Notes under the pieces: generated by a model
What the model was told of the DNA's origin: nothing
Databases searched by the model: none
What the model saw: the letters and a program-made list of their open reading frames with translations, nothing else
Translations under genes and position numbers: made by a program
Part shown: positions 12,871 to 24,429 of the stretch, in pieces
Position numbering within the stretch: the stretch's first letter is position 1
How the letters are laid out: every line of letters begins with the position of its first letter
Assembly (NCBI GenBank): GCA_947184155.2
Contig: CAMXCT020000126.1
Span: 52,451 to 116,450 of the forward strand
Source of the DNA: Cladocopium goreaui
Taxonomy: Eukaryota > Sar > Dinophyceae > Suessiales > Symbiodiniaceae
DNA length: 64,000 bases
Direction: 5' to 3'

Positions 12871-13884
12871 AATCCCTACATGTGTATGATGGGCAACATC
12901 TCTGCAGCCTCTGGTTCGTAGCCTGAAAAAACCACTTGTCAAATTTCCCTGAAAAGCAATCACCCTAGGGATACTTGTTTTGTGAACAAGTTAAAATTTG
13001 AAATGTTCAATGTTCACTCAATCTCATCTTTGCGACTGAAATACTGTTCAGCGTTCCTTTCAGGAACCGGTCACAATGAGTCTGTTCCTCCTCAACTCTG
13101 TCTACTGGTCTCAGCATATGCATGATGGGTTGGATGCAAGTAATTTTCCTGGATTCTGAACCCACTGAATCAATTGAGACGGGGTTGGTTGACGGGGGTT
13201 GCATGATGGTCCCCAAAAGTAACAGGCTGTAACAGATAAAGTTAGTAAAGCTCGGTAAAACAGGTAAATTACGGTAAATTGTTTATAAAATCTGGTAAAA
13301 TAAGCCCGCTATATCCCGCTAAATATATCCCTCAACACCCTGCCGCTCCTCGGCCCAAGGAGGTGGTATAGAGCCAACAGCCATGAAGTGCCTGCAAGAA
13401 AGGAAAAGGATCCCCATGAAGACAAGTGAAGACAAGTATATAATAAATAAAATGTGTGAAATGTAATAAATCCAATTAACAATAATTAACACATATCATC
13501 ACAAATCGACGCATATCATGTCTACTGATCTATTCTATCCAGATTATGTGTACATATTCTGATCCTGCCGAATCCTTCCATCTTCGCTTTCGAAATTTGC
13601 TGTGTGCAGATTTTCTGAAGCACTGGGTAATCACTCCTCGGGGCCCTGCCTGACTTCGTCAGAGCATTTCGAATTCTGCAGCGTCAAAGGCTTCCAAACG
13701 AAGCATTGTGGTGCGCTGCAATATACGATCCAAACGAAACCAACACAGCCTGTCGTCTGATATGGTTCTTGTTATTAGGATGCACTCATCAAAGGGCAGA
13801 TGGTGGCAGATGCTTGTGTCTTTCCTTCATGCTGAGATTGAGAAATACGAGGTGGCCGTCTCTCCTATTCGTGACACCAACAAC

Positions 13885-14000
13885 CTGCTTTCCAATAGAG
13901 TTTCCAACAGCATGCATTGTGTTGCAAGGCAAGTACAGGAATCTTCGGATTCTTCAACTTGTGCAGAATTATAGGGAACTACAGTTATTCCTGTTGGCAC
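13885..14000 (-). CDS. Candidate internal exon, unrecognised
   Basis: A minus-strand CCAG|G acceptor precedes 38 codons (VPTGITVVPYNSAQVEESED and onward). The exon ends AG|GT after 13885. Composition is natural and it is flanked by canonical splice signals. No domain was recognised. Confidence 0.35.
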
Positions 14001-14004
14001 CTGG

Positions 14005-14634
14005 AACAGTGAAAAGGCGGCAGTTGCCAACTCTAAATGCACATGTTTCACGCAGACTTCACCACCTCACACCTTTACCAGCTACCATGTGTGCCATGGC
14101 TGCACCGCTGCTAGGCGCTCAAACCAAAGTCAACACGAACCTGGAGATCCAAAACTTGTAGTTTGAAGCTGAGTCCAAAAGGTCCGAACAAACTGAAAAG
14201 AGTTTGGGATCAAAGGAGACACGGCTCGCCGGAACTAGCCTCTAAAGGTTTGGAGTATGCTCTACTCCCGTGCAAAATGCGACACTAACAACAGTCTGAC
14301 AGCCGCAGTCTGGCGTGGTGCCATTTTTCGACGACCAATACACCTTAGAATGCATTGTCCGGTAGCTCCCAGCAGGTCTCTCCAGTCTCCTGCAGCAATC
14401 CAGTGGCATCTTCATGCTGTAAAAGCAAATTGAGATTGTATATTTTATGTAATTTTCCAAAAAAAAACTCAACTCCCTATCATAGGTTTATATCAAATCA
14501 GGTGTGTCCATCGGATGTATAACAAGCAGCAGTTGTGGAAATAACAATTATATACATATACATACATACATTTATATGTATATATATATAATAACTAACA
14601 CAGTATTTAATCATAACGGTCGTCGTCGTCGTCG

Positions 14635-14665
<31 letters not shown>

Positions 14666-15270
14666 CATAATCATAATCATCATCAACATTATCATACATT
14701 ATCATACATTATCCTCCCACTCCCCCACACTGTTTGGGGTCTCTTGCCGGGATAATTCTCTATAGACCAGACCAAATAGACCAAAACCCTCTGTTTTTCC
14801 GCAGCCTCATTGAGATAGTAGAACTCCCCAGCTGTCTCAGTTCCAGGGCGCGTCTCATGGATTCACAGCTTCCACCGAGTTCCCACGAGTTCTGACGAGT
14901 TCGCTTAGCTGAGGTGCCCACTTCGGGGTGTTCTTGAAGAATCCAGGGTGGAGGCGGCCGCGGCGGCCGTAGTGGCTTTGAATCCTGAAACGCGGCGGCT
15001 TTGAATCCACAAAGCCCAAAGAGCCTAAAGCCTGTGCCCATTGGATCCTTCTTGCATCTCTATTATGCACGGGACTTTGGAAGTTCTTTGAATATCATTG
15101 ATTTGGATTTTGCAAACATCGCTCCTGAGCTCGCTCATCAGGCCTGTCCCAAGTGGTTTCACCGGTTTCCTGAGAGCGGCTGACCAACCATGCCATGACA
15201 ATTCCACAATACGGCATCATTCATAAGTCACACCATACCTAATGAGGAAAGGGTTCAGAATAGTGTTTGG
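14005..15270. other. No supported gene; trinucleotide tracts
   Basis: A GTC/ATC trinucleotide tract lies at 14618-14690. The rest shows no linked exons. A GC-rich patch (GGCGGCCGCGGCGGCCG) is at about 14953-14969. Confidence 0.45.
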
Positions 15271-15344
15271 ATTTGTTTTGGGATTTGTTTTGGCTTTCTT
15301 TCTTGGTACCATTTGCCTTGTATTTGCAACAGTTTGGAACTAGA

Positions 15345-15560
15345 ATCTGTCATTGTGCATGGTATTTGCTACATGGTGGCATGGTTACTTTGCATTTTGC
15401 ATGGTATTTGCTACATTTTGGCATCGTTACTTTGCATTTTGCATGGCATTTGCTACATTTGGCCATGTTCGCCTTCCATTTTGCATGGTATTTGCCATGT
15501 TTTGGCACTTCAACCTCTCATTTGCATGGTATTTGCTACATTTTGGTACTTCAAACGTTC
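15345..15560. repeat. About 44-bp tandem repeat
   Basis: Four to five imperfect copies of a unit containing GCATGGTATTTGCTACATTT. It leads directly into a short TTTAGGG-like stretch (15565-15720). Confidence 0.8.
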
Positions 15561-15564
15561 ATGT

Positions 15565-15720
15565 GGGTTTCTTGAGAGTTTCTTTAGGCTTTCATTTAGG
15601 GCTTCATTTTGGGTTTCATTTAGGGTTTCATTTAGGTTTCATTAGGATTTCATTTAGGGTTTCATGTAGGGTTTCTTTTGGGATTCTTTAGGGTTTCATT
15701 TAGGGTTTCTTCTGGGTTAT
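15565..15720. repeat. TTTAGGGTTTCA telomere-like array, left arm
   Basis: Degenerate units of TTTAGGGTTTCA type, the same kind as at 17.85-19.14 kb. The array breaks at CTGGGTTAT and resumes at about 17850 with ATACAGGG. Together these resemble the uninterrupted unit at about 18058-18085. Confidence 0.85.
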
Positions 15721-15799
15721 CCGCCGACCCCGGCCTTAGCCAAGGCAGGGGCGGTGCCTGGGACCACCGCAGGTGTGGAACTTGTCTTTCTTAGCAACA

Positions 15800-17230
15800 G
15801 GCATCCCAAGGCCACATCAATGGCTTCTTATGGGCATCCAAGCCTGCCGTTTGCCAGCCCCTAAACGCTTAAAACGCCTAAAACCCCTAAAACGCTTACA
15901 ACCGTTAAAACTCTGCAAAAGCGTTTCGGAACGCCCAGCCGCGCAGGCACAAGCTACCCCGAAGCCAGATCCATCGCTTTTTTGTAAGCGCGGTCCAGCC
16001 TGTCGTTCGCCAGGCATTCGCAGCCAACAGGTGCCCCAAGGCCACATCAATGGCTTCTTATGGGCATCCAAGCCTGCCGTTTGCCAGCCCCTAAACGCTT
16101 AAAACGCCTAAAACCCCTAAAACGCCTAAAACCCCTAAAACGCTTAAAACCGTTAAAACTTTGAAAACGCGTATGGGACGCCCAACCGCGCAGGCACAAG
16201 CTACCCCAAGGCCAGACCATCGCTTCTTCTAAGCGCGGTCCAGCCTGCCGTTCGCCAAGCGTTCGCAGCCAACAGGTGCCCCAAGGCCACATCAATGGCT
16301 TCTTATGGGCGTCCAAGCCTGCCGCTTGCCAGCCCCTAAACGCTTAAAACGCCTAAAACCCCTAAAACGCTTAAAACCTTTAAAACTCTGCAAAAGCGCA
16401 TGGGACGCCCAACCGCGCAGGCACAAGCTGCCCCATGGCCAGATCCATCGCTTCTTCTAAGCGCGGTCCAGCCTGCCGTTCGCCAAGCGTTCGCAGCCAA
16501 CAGGCACCCCAAGGCCACATCAATGGCTTCTTATGGGCGTCCAAGCCTGCCGTTTGCCAACCCCTAAACGCTTAAAACGCCTAAAACCCCTAAAACGCTT
16601 AAAACCGTTACACCTTGCAAAAGCGTTTCGGAACGCCCAACCGCGCAGGCACAAGCTACCCCAAGGCCAGATCCATCGCTTCTTCTAAGCGCGGTCCAGC
16701 CTGTCGTTCGCCAGGCATTCGCAGCCAACAGGTGCCCCAAGGCCACATCAATGGCTTCTTATGGGCATCCAAGCCTGCCGTTTGCCAGCCCCTAAACGCC
16801 TAAAACCCCTAAAACGCCTAAAACCCCTAAAATGCTTAAAACCGTTAAAACTCTGCAAAAGCGTATGGGACGCCCAACCGCGCAGGCACAAGCTACCCAA
16901 GGCCAGATCCATCGCTTCTTCTAAGCGCGGTCCAGCCTGCCGCTCGCCAAGCGTTCGCAGCCAACAGGCACCCCAAGGCCACATCAATGGCTTCTTATGG
17001 GCGTCCAAGCCTGCCGTTTGCCAGCCCCTAAACGCTTAAAACGCCTAAAACCCCGAAAACGCTTAAAAACCGTTAAAACTCTGCAAAAGCGCATGGGACG
17101 CGCAACCGCGCAGGCAAAAGCTACCCCAAGGCCAGATTTATCGCTTCTTCTGGGCAGTCCAGCCTGCCGTTCGCCAGGCGTTCGCAGCCAACTGGGCGTC
17201 CAAGCCTGCCGTTTGCCAGCCTGCACAAGC
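15800..17230. repeat. About 230-bp tandem repeat, six copies
   Basis: The anchor ACATCAATGGCTTCTTATGG recurs at 15814, 16044, 16289, 16517, 16745 and 16981, spaced 228-245 bp. Each unit also carries a variable run of CTAAAACCCCTAAAACGC type, itself CCCTAAA-like, which explains the length differences. The minus strand stays open over parts of each unit, but the frame shifts between copies, so coding is not supported. Confidence 0.9.
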
Positions 17231-17275
17231 ATCAAAATGTACCCCAAAGCCAGATCCATGGCTTCCTCTCGGCGT

Positions 17276-17809
17276 TCAAGCCTGCTGTTTGCCACCTTTT
17301 TCCTTCACAACGCCGTCCTTGACAGAAAACTGGTTCCCACAGACCGTTCGATAGTTTATTTGCCCTGTCTTCACGTCACTGGCCACAGTCCCTTTGCAAG
17401 CGGGGCAAATGTACACATACACTTTTTCCTTCACAACGCCGTCCTTCACAGAAAACTTGTTCCCACACACCGTTCGATGGTCGATTTGCCCTGTCTTCAC
17501 GTCACTGGCTACATTCCCTTTGCAAGCGGGGCAAACGTAAACATACGCTTTTTCCTGCACAACGCCGTCCTTGACAGAAAACTTGGTCCCACACACCGTT
17601 CGATGGTTTATTTGGCCTGTCTTCACGTCACTGGCTACATTCCCTTTGCAAGCGGGGCAAACGTAAACATACGCTTTTTCCTTCACAACGCCGTCCTTCA
17701 CAGAAAACTTGTTCCCACACACCGTTCGATGGTCGATTTGCCCTGTCTTCACGTCACTGGCTACATTCCCTTTGCAAGCGGGGCCCCTTAATGGGGGGGT
17801 CGGCGGCAC
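17276..17809 (-). pseudogene. Open frame of four 42-residue CCHC zinc-binding-type repeats
   Basis: The minus strand encodes four near-identical 42-residue units. Each has CPACKG, then GQI(D/N)HRTVCG, then FSVKDGVV(K/Q)EK, giving the pattern C-x2-C-x14-H-x3-C (Tyr replaces His in the last unit; the first Cys is Gly in the first unit). The spacing suggests a small zinc-binding fold, which is inference. The frame has no ATG at all and begins beside the inverted end of the 2.1-kb segment, so this is a fragment or internal exon, not a complete gene. Differences between units are mostly silent or conservative (N/D, N/T, K/Q). Confidence 0.6.
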
Positions 17810-17849
17810 CAGGGCGTTAGCCCATTCTATATACGTTAGCCCATTCTAT

Positions 17850-19140
17850 ATACAGGGTTTTTTGGGTTTCTTTAGGGTTCATTTAGGGTTTAAGGTTTCA
17901 GGGTTTCTTTAGGGTTTCATTTAGGGTTTCATTTAGGGTTTCATCTAGGGTTTCTTTAGGGTTTCATTTAGGTTTCATTAGGATTTCATTTAGGGTGTCA
18001 TTTAGGGTTTCATGTAGGGTTTCTTTAGGGTTTCTTTAGGGTTTCATTTAGGGTTTCTTCTGGGTTATATACATGTTGGGTTTCTTTAGGGTTCATTTAA
18101 GGTTTCATTTAGGGTTTCTTTAGGGTTTCATTTAGGGTTTTTTTAGGTTATATACATTTTGGTTTTTTTTGGGGTTCATTTAAGGTTTCATTTAGGGTTT
18201 CTTTAGGGTTTCATTTCGGGTTTCATCTAGGGTTTCTTTAGGGTTTCATTTAGGTTTCATTAGGATTTCATTTAGGGTGTCATTTAGGGTTTCATGATGT
18301 TTCATGTAGGGTTTCTTTCGGGATTCTTTAGGGTTTCATTTAGGCTGTCGTTTAAGGTTTCTTTGGGTTTAGGGTTTATTTAGAGTTTCATTATTTTCAT
18401 TTAGGGTTTCATTTAAGGGTTTCCTGCCAGGATTTCTTACCAGGATTTCCAAACGACCATGTGGGTTTCTTTGTGGTCTCTTTAGGGTTTCATGTAGGGT
18501 TTCTTTCTTTAGGGTTTCATGTAGGGTTTTTTAGGGATTCATTTAGGGTTTCATTAAGGGTTTCATTTATGGTTTCGTTTAGGGTTTTGTTTAATGCTTT
18601 CTTATCAGGATTTCTTATCAGGATTTCCAAACGTTCATGTGGGTTTCTTTAGTAAAGGGTTTCTTTAGGGTTTCATTTAGGGATTCTTTAGGGTTTCATT
18701 TAGGGTTAATTTAGGTTATATACATTTTGTTTTTTTTGGGGTTCATTTAAGGTTTCATTTAGGGTTTCTTTAGGGTTTCATTTAGGGTTTCATCTAGGGT
18801 TTCTTTAGGGTTTCATTTAGGGTTTCATTTAGGGTTTCTTTAGGGTTTCATTTAGGGTTTCGTTTACGGGTTCTTCAGGGTTTCAGTTTGGGTTTCATTT
18901 AGGGTTTCATTCATGGTTTTTTAGAGTGTCGTTTAGGGTTTTATTAGGATGCCATTTAGGGTTTCATTCAAAGCTTCTTAGGGTTTCATTTTTCATTTAT
19001 GGTTTCTTTAGGGCTAATTTATGGTCTCTTTAGGGTTCATTTTGGGGTTTCATGTAGAGGTTTCTTATCAGGAGTTCTTATTAGGATTTCTTTGGGGTTT
19101 CTTTGGGTTTCACCTAGGGTCTTTAGGGTTTCATTTAGGA
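17850..19140. repeat. Degenerate TTTAGGG telomere-like array
   Basis: About 1.3 kb of TTTAGGG alternating with TTTCA or TTTCT, with point changes and insertions. TTTAGGG is the telomere repeat known from several dinoflagellates. The interspersed TTTCA shows this is an internal, decayed or derived array and not a chromosome end. Confidence 0.9.
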
Positions 19141-19612
19141 TACAAACAGGAGAGAATAAAGCAAAAGAAAAGAAAAAAACAAAGAGGCAGTAAAGACAGG
19201 AAGCAGAGAAGCAGAGGAGCAGGAAGTAGAGCAGCAAAAACACATGACTGAAGAAAAGATAAAGTAGAATAGTAGAAGTAGAAAGGCACAGAAGCAGAAA
19301 AGCAGAGAAGTTGAGAAGCAGAAAAGAAAAGAAGCAGGTGGAGCATGAAAAGCAGAGAAGCAGGAAAAGCAAAAACCAGGAAAAGCAAAAAGCAGAAAAG
19401 CAGAGAAGCAGAAAAGCAGAGAAGCAGAAAAGCAGAGAAGTAGACAAGCAGAGAGGCAGGAAAAGCAGAAAAGCAGAGAAGCAAAGAAGCAGAAAAGCAG
19501 AGAAGCAGAAAAGCAGAGAAGTAGACAAGCAGAGAAGCAGGAAAAGCAGAAAAGCAGAAAAGCAGAGAAGCAAAGAAGCAGAAAAGCAGAAAAGCAGGAA
19601 AGCATAGAACCA
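19140..19612. repeat. Purine-rich AGCAGA/GAAAAGC minisatellite
   Basis: About 470 bp of tandem AAGCAGAGAAGCAGAA-like units, nearly all purine on the plus strand. Long open frames on both strands are artefacts of low complexity. It ends at a poly-A run (19619-19634). Confidence 0.93.
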
Positions 19613-19634
19613 GGAACCAAAAAAAAAAAAAAAA

Positions 19635-20480
19635 TGCCGTGAAAAAAAATGAAAATAAATAGGCCTCCATAAGGAAATAAGGCTGGGAAAGAGGGAGTAA
19701 GCACTTAACCACACCCTACTTTACTACTTGCACTTCAACCTAAGGTGACCTTATCTTCAAGCAAACTAGTTCATTTATCATTCATGTGAATTTTCTCCCA
19801 ATGCTGGGCCCCCAGCTGTGTTCAAGTAGTAGTACTCACCTGCTGCCTCTGGGTGCTCCTTCAGCTCCCAAGGCGGCGGGGGTGGCGTCCGCGAGCGGGG
19901 CGTCCGCGGAGGCCTGCCAATGGTTGCGAAGATTGTGAAATATGTGAAATACTACAGTATTAAATAGATTAATTAAATACATTTAAATACAATATCCTCT
20001 TGGGAAAAATAATGAAAAATGTGTTGGGATCGGTCTTGGGATAAATTTACATCCATTCTTTACCGTCAGCTCGAGGCCCCTGAACCTTACCGACATCATG
20101 ATTCAATAAAACAGTGAAACAGTGCTGAACCATTTTTGTGTTTCAAAGAGAACAACCACTGCGGGCTTCATTTGAAGTTCGCGCAATGGCGCCTCCCGTT
20201 CTCTTGGTCTCTGACATCTGTTTCTGGCACCTGCAGTAGCCAGAAAGAGACAATTGTGACAATGCAATAGACCTATCAGAGATCTGGTGGGCTCTGTCCG
20301 GGTAGGCAAAGTGGATCTCAAAGAGGTCGAAGGAAAACACTCTGAATTACAACCGAAACAAACCGTCTATTTTGATCCTTCAAAATCAGTTTCCCAAGGT
20401 TTGAAAGATCGGACCCTGGTGGTCATCATCCCTGTACAGCACAACACCATAGACCACTGACACCCACTGACCACGTCTGA
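19635..20480. other. No firmly supported exon
   Basis: Minus-strand open stretches at 20103-20340 are protein-like in more than one frame and follow a TGCAG|G acceptor. They may include a 3' exon of the KH-domain gene, but no frame could be selected. Confidence 0.35.
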
Positions 20481-20481
20481 C

Positions 20482-21663
20482 CACAGTATCTTGGGCCCAG
20501 CATCAGCGTCTTCTTCCTCCTCGGTGCCGAAGCGATGAATCCTCCCCAGCGCATTGCAAATGCAGGTGGACGATCCACTTACCGTCGTCACCTCAATTGG
20601 CAACCCAAGTGTTGCTTGTGAACTCCGAGTTGTTGTGGAAAGACTCAAGACTCAAGCTACAAACACTTTGACACCTTTCATCGCAGTTTTTCATCGTGTT
20701 TCCTGTTTGCGCTGCTCAGCTTGCTACACGATCTTGCCCCATCGCACCACCCTCCACCTGTGACAGGCAATCCATATGGACGGCTTCAACTACAAGACGT
20801 CGAATAAGCATGAATAAGCCTCCTTTTTTCCCTTGTTTTCTAGATGCTTCTCTCTCAACTGCACGCTTCGCGAATCTGCACCTGAACTCGGGTGCCAGTT
20901 TCCCTCTGTAGTTCCTGGAGACAAAATGTGAGAAGATCTTCAGAAAGGAAGGAGAGTACTCCAGGATCTCCATAAGATTGCATGTGATCACCTAGATCAT
21001 CCCCCCCTTCTGAACTTCTGGCAATACACAGTTCTTCTGTTCACTCAACAGGAACGTGCATCCACCCCTGTTGTGCTCACCCCCCAAGGATTTGTAGAAA
21101 TTGTAGAACGATATCATTATCAGCGGCTGGACAAATGCGCTCTGCCCTTGAACTAGTTCGAGCTACTGCTGCAGACTTTCTTTTGGGCACAACACAGTTG
21201 TGGCTTTTGACGCGGCCTTGACGTTGGAGCCACGCTTGCCGATGACAACTGAGGCCAGGAACCTTTGTTGTGGGTATCAAAAACAATGTTGATTGAGCCA
21301 TGTCAACATGTCTGGCCACAGCGGTTGCAACATGTAGAGCGGTACAGCTCTCATGCTGTTGCTCTTGCAAGCCAAGTCATTGAAAGCTGGGCCCTATGAC
21401 ACCAAATTGAATCCATGTGCGGCAATTCTATGACGATTTCAGAGGAAAAATTGTAGTTTGTCAGCTGTTTGCTTGATTTAAGATCTTCCTGCTCTGTGAT
21501 GATCTAGTAGCTTTTTGTCCTTCAATTCATCCTTAGGATTGTCTGCCACTGTCGATACAAAAACCTCCAAGCATACCATCGCCGCCACGCCCTGGTGGCA
21601 CCTTGGGAGCAGAACCTTCAGTTGAACATCAGAGCCTCGCGACCGACTTTGGAAGTTGGGCAT
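20482..21663 (-). CDS. KH-domain RNA-binding protein, multi-exon
   Basis: Three minus-strand exons join in phase to make one KH domain: 21663-21602 (MPNFQSRSRGSDVQLKVLLP), 21262-21217 (FLASVVIGKRGSNVK) and 20914-20867 (ELQRETGTRVQVQIRE). The joined domain has the GKRG loop (GxxG), the preceding VVI strand, and the helix ending LxxxTG that define KH folds, which bind single-stranded RNA or DNA. Intron donors are GT, GC and GC, and each acceptor is AG|G. A likely later exon is 20541-20482 (IHRFGTEEEEDADAGPKILW). Met at 21663 is a possible start, but exons may lie upstream, including the Arg/Glu-rich exon at 24 kb. The third KH strand and final helix were not located. Confidence 0.7.
20867..20914 (-). 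CDS. KH gene exon: second KH helix and strand
   Basis: Starts after CTCCAG and encodes ELQRETGTRVQVQIRE. It probably ends GAA|GC. The frame meets a stop shortly downstream, consistent with an intron. Confidence 0.65.
21217..21262 (-). CDS. KH gene exon: GxxG loop
   Basis: Starts with G after ACAAAG and ends AAG|GC (GC donor). It encodes FLASVVIGKRGSNVK with the nucleic-acid-gripping GKRG loop. Confidence 0.7.
21602..21663 (-). CDS. KH gene exon: first KH strand
   Basis: Encodes SDVQLKVLLP, the first KH strand. It ends AG|GT after 21602, and the split codon AG+G (Arg) is completed by the next exon. The 5' limit is a candidate ATG. Confidence 0.6.
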
Positions 21664-21689
21664 CTTGGCGGCGGGAAAAAAGGAAACCA

Positions 21690-23870
21690 AATACCCAGTG
21701 TGTCCGGAGCATACGGAAACAGAAACCCATTTGAATTTGGAAGTTCATGTAGCTTTTGGGTCGAAGAATTTTGAGAAAGCAGGGAAATACCATGCTGCAT
21801 GTGTGCATCCATTGCGTTTCAAAGTTCAAAAATGAGGTGCCCATGGACCCATGCCATGAATGGCTGGTCATGTTGAATATTCAACACGGTTTAAGGATCG
21901 ATTGTTTGACGTAGTTATCCAACCATCCTAAAATTTAGCATTAATATGCATTAACATGCATTACGTATGGTTATGTAGCCACCCATGGAATCTGGTGAAT
22001 TTGAACCCCATCTTTCATGAGCGACCTGTGATGACCATCTTCTGCACGGTTTCAAGACCTTGTTTAAAAAAGACCCTGGCGCCTGAACCCCGTCGGTTCA
22101 TTGTCTCGGCCTGTAAGGACTAGAGGTTGGCAAGAACAACATGTGGGACTTGGTGAAGCAAAAGTTCATGTTGCTTCGCTGGGATCTTTCTGGAAACAAA
22201 AACGAACTTGACAATACTTGACAGACTCGAATGAGATGAGTAAGAGGTCTTGTCCTGGCCTTGGCGAGCAAGGCCTGAATGGCCTAAGGACTGTTTCAGT
22301 GCAATTCTGGGGCTCATGGAAAAAACCTCAGGTGCTATCCCCAACAGCTTGAAAGTTTCTGCGTTTTTGCCACAAAAAGTGCTTATGCCATAAAAATTAA
22401 GCGCTTATGCCATAAAAATTAAGTGGTTATGCCGCTATGCCATAAAAAAACACCGGAACCCTTTGGAATTTCACAAAGCATCCGCACCAGAACCCTCCGG
22501 AACCTCACAAGGTATCTGCACCCGAACCCTCCGGAACCGCACAGAACCCTCCGACCCTCAGCAGGTATCTTCACCGGAACCCTCCGGAACCTCACGAGGT
22601 ATCTGCACCGGAACCCTCCGGAACCTCACGAGGTATCTGCACCAGAACCCTCCGGAACCTGGTGTTGAAGCTGCACCGAATCGCACCGGAGCTATATAAT
22701 CTGGGCTAAAGACCCCGTAGCAAAGTTTTGCTGTTGGGGAAATACATTTAGTTCGAAGATGTTCGAAGCATTTAATGGACGAGTTCAGTCGGTTTTCTTT
22801 TTGAGCATACAAGATGATTGAATCGTTTTTTCCAGAAAGTGAGCATCTGGGAACTGGAAATTTGAGGCACAGGCCGCTTGCAGTTCACTGCCTTTTTGCC
22901 CGCGAAGAGTCAAGAGACGATGTCCTTCGCAAATTTGGTGCAGCCTCAAAAGACTTGCAAACAGCAAACGCAAATTGAAAAAAAAACTGAAAGCCCCAGA
23001 CTCGTTACCTGGCACCACCCCGGTCATCAAATGTGAAAGTTGGCGCTGGGCTCAGAACCCGCCCACTGCATCGTGGAGATCCACCGTGGCCTGCGGCTGT
23101 GGTGGATATCTCAAATGGCAGGTGCAACAGTTGGAACAGTCGGAAGGGCCTTCCTTTCAATTCGAAAGAAAAAGTGATAGGAACACGGCAAGAACAAAGA
23201 GAAATCTACTGCTCCTGAGTTGTCGCACAATCATCAGGAAGCATGTGACAAGGAACTGGCCAAAATTAAAAACTTGGTTTCAATGCAAAAGAAGACAAAG
23301 AGAGAATCTGGAAAGGTGAGGGTGATAACAGTAGATCCACCTATAAATTAAATTATTCTATTGTTGTCTCCCGTTGATATGCTATGCCTATTCACCCATA
23401 GTTTCAGCTGCTCATGGAGTTGGCAGTTGACCAATTGCCTTGGTCTGGCTGGCAATCTCAGTCAGCACACCGCCGCGATCAAGATCTTCAGCCAGCGCGT
23501 TGGGGAGTAGGACCTTCATCTCACCCCCGGTGTTGGGCCATTTCTCACCTGGGTGGTAAACACGTTTCTAATGAATTCGTTCGATACCTGGCTCTAAGCA
23601 GCTCTTGAAGAGTGTACAAGCCCAATGAAGTCGGACATCAAGGTCAAATTACCTGAATCCATGTGCATTGTTCATTTCTTTTACTGCATGTTTGTCATCT
23701 CATGCTCACAATGTCTACGTCCACGATGTACGTATCCACGTATCGAATCTAATATTTAGATAAGTAGGCTACAGTCGGTACTCTATTGTGTATTCGGATA
23801 TATTTTGCACATCATGATATGAACAAAACATTCGCAGCAAATCAAGCACATAGGTTCCGTGTCATGGTGC
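21690..23870. other. No recognised gene; one minisatellite
   Basis: Contains the 33-bp minisatellite at 22470-22670. A minus-strand open stretch at 22800-22990 has natural composition but no linked splice sites. Otherwise nothing supported. Confidence 0.4.
22470..22670. repeat. About 33-bp minisatellite
   Basis: Five to six imperfect copies of a unit containing GGAACCCTCCGGAACCTCAC. The period is a multiple of three, so open frames run through it. Confidence 0.9.
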
Positions 23871-23875
23871 ACTGC

Positions 23876-24374
23876 TGTCATTCTGAGAATGTGGCTGCGC
23901 TCGCTGCGCTCGCTGCGCTCGCCACGCTCGCTGCGCTCGCCGCGCTCATTGGCACTGCGTTCAAGTCGGCTGTGTTCAGCAAAGCCGCGTTCGTTATACC
24001 TCTCGTCGTAGGTCCGTTGACGGCTACGCTCCACGAAGCTCCCCTCCTTGACTCGGCTGTTCTCATAACGCTCACCGCGCTCGCTGCGCTCCAAGCGCTC
24101 CAGCCGCTCCACACGTTCCACCCGCTCCGTTGGGGAAAATCGGTCAAGGTCAACGCGATCCATGCGGTCGTTGGCATACCGACGGCTGCGCTCCACGTAG
24201 CCGTCACGGCCGTCACGGCCATCGCGGCCGTCGTGGCGGTCGCCCGGCTCTTCACGGCGCCGGTCGGTGCGGTCTCCGCGGTCATTGCGATCGCTTCTTC
24301 CCAGCTCGTTGGCGTCGTGGTGACGACGAAGGCTACTTGGTCGTGGTTCTCCTGGTGAAGGGATTATCGGGAAC
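23876..24374 (-). CDS. Arg/Glu/Asp-rich low-complexity exon
   Basis: After a TTTCAG|G acceptor at 24374 the minus strand is open for about 166 codons. The sequence is made of ER, RD and SR dipeptides (for example RDGRDGRDG, ERVERVERLERLERSERGER). Such charged RD/RE/RS tracts are typical of splicing and mRNP proteins. A GC donor is possible after 23876. It lies 2.2 kb upstream, in transcription order, of the KH-domain exons, so both may belong to one RNA-binding protein. The plus strand is also open here (Ala-rich), but only the minus strand gives a charged hydrophilic protein flanked by splice signals. Confidence 0.5.
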
Positions 24375-24429
24375 CTGAAATGAAACGATGCGACTGAACC
24401 CCTGCAAGTAATCATACTTTGCATTTGGA

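Larger units (their letters stand above)
15721..17850. mobile_element. 2.1-kb segment with inverted ends inside a telomere-like array
   Basis: The segment starts with CCGCCGACCCC (15721-15731) and ends near GGGGTCGGCGG (17796-17806), an 11-bp perfect inverted repeat, followed by two copies of a 21-bp unit containing CCCATTCTATATAC. Telomere-like array lies on both sides. Inside are six 230-bp repeats and a frame of four CCHC units. This is consistent with insertion of a non-autonomous element; no transposase was seen. The exact ends and a target duplication are uncertain. Confidence 0.45.

Noticed and set aside
15817..17008. Repeated minus-strand frames containing PLMWPWG and ERQAGPRL
   Set aside because: They follow the 230-bp repeat units, but the frame shifts between copies and stops vary, so no coding function is supported.
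19037..19714. Three overlapping minus-strand frames rich in Phe, Leu, Ser and Cys that look like membrane proteins
   Set aside because: The purine-rich minisatellite read on the opposite strand gives Phe-Leu-Cys-Ser in all frames; low complexity and not conserved.
23786..24358. Ala/Val-rich 190-codon plus-strand frame
   Set aside because: Antisense of the Arg/Glu/Asp-rich exon; the minus strand has the flanking splice signals and a hydrophilic, charged product.
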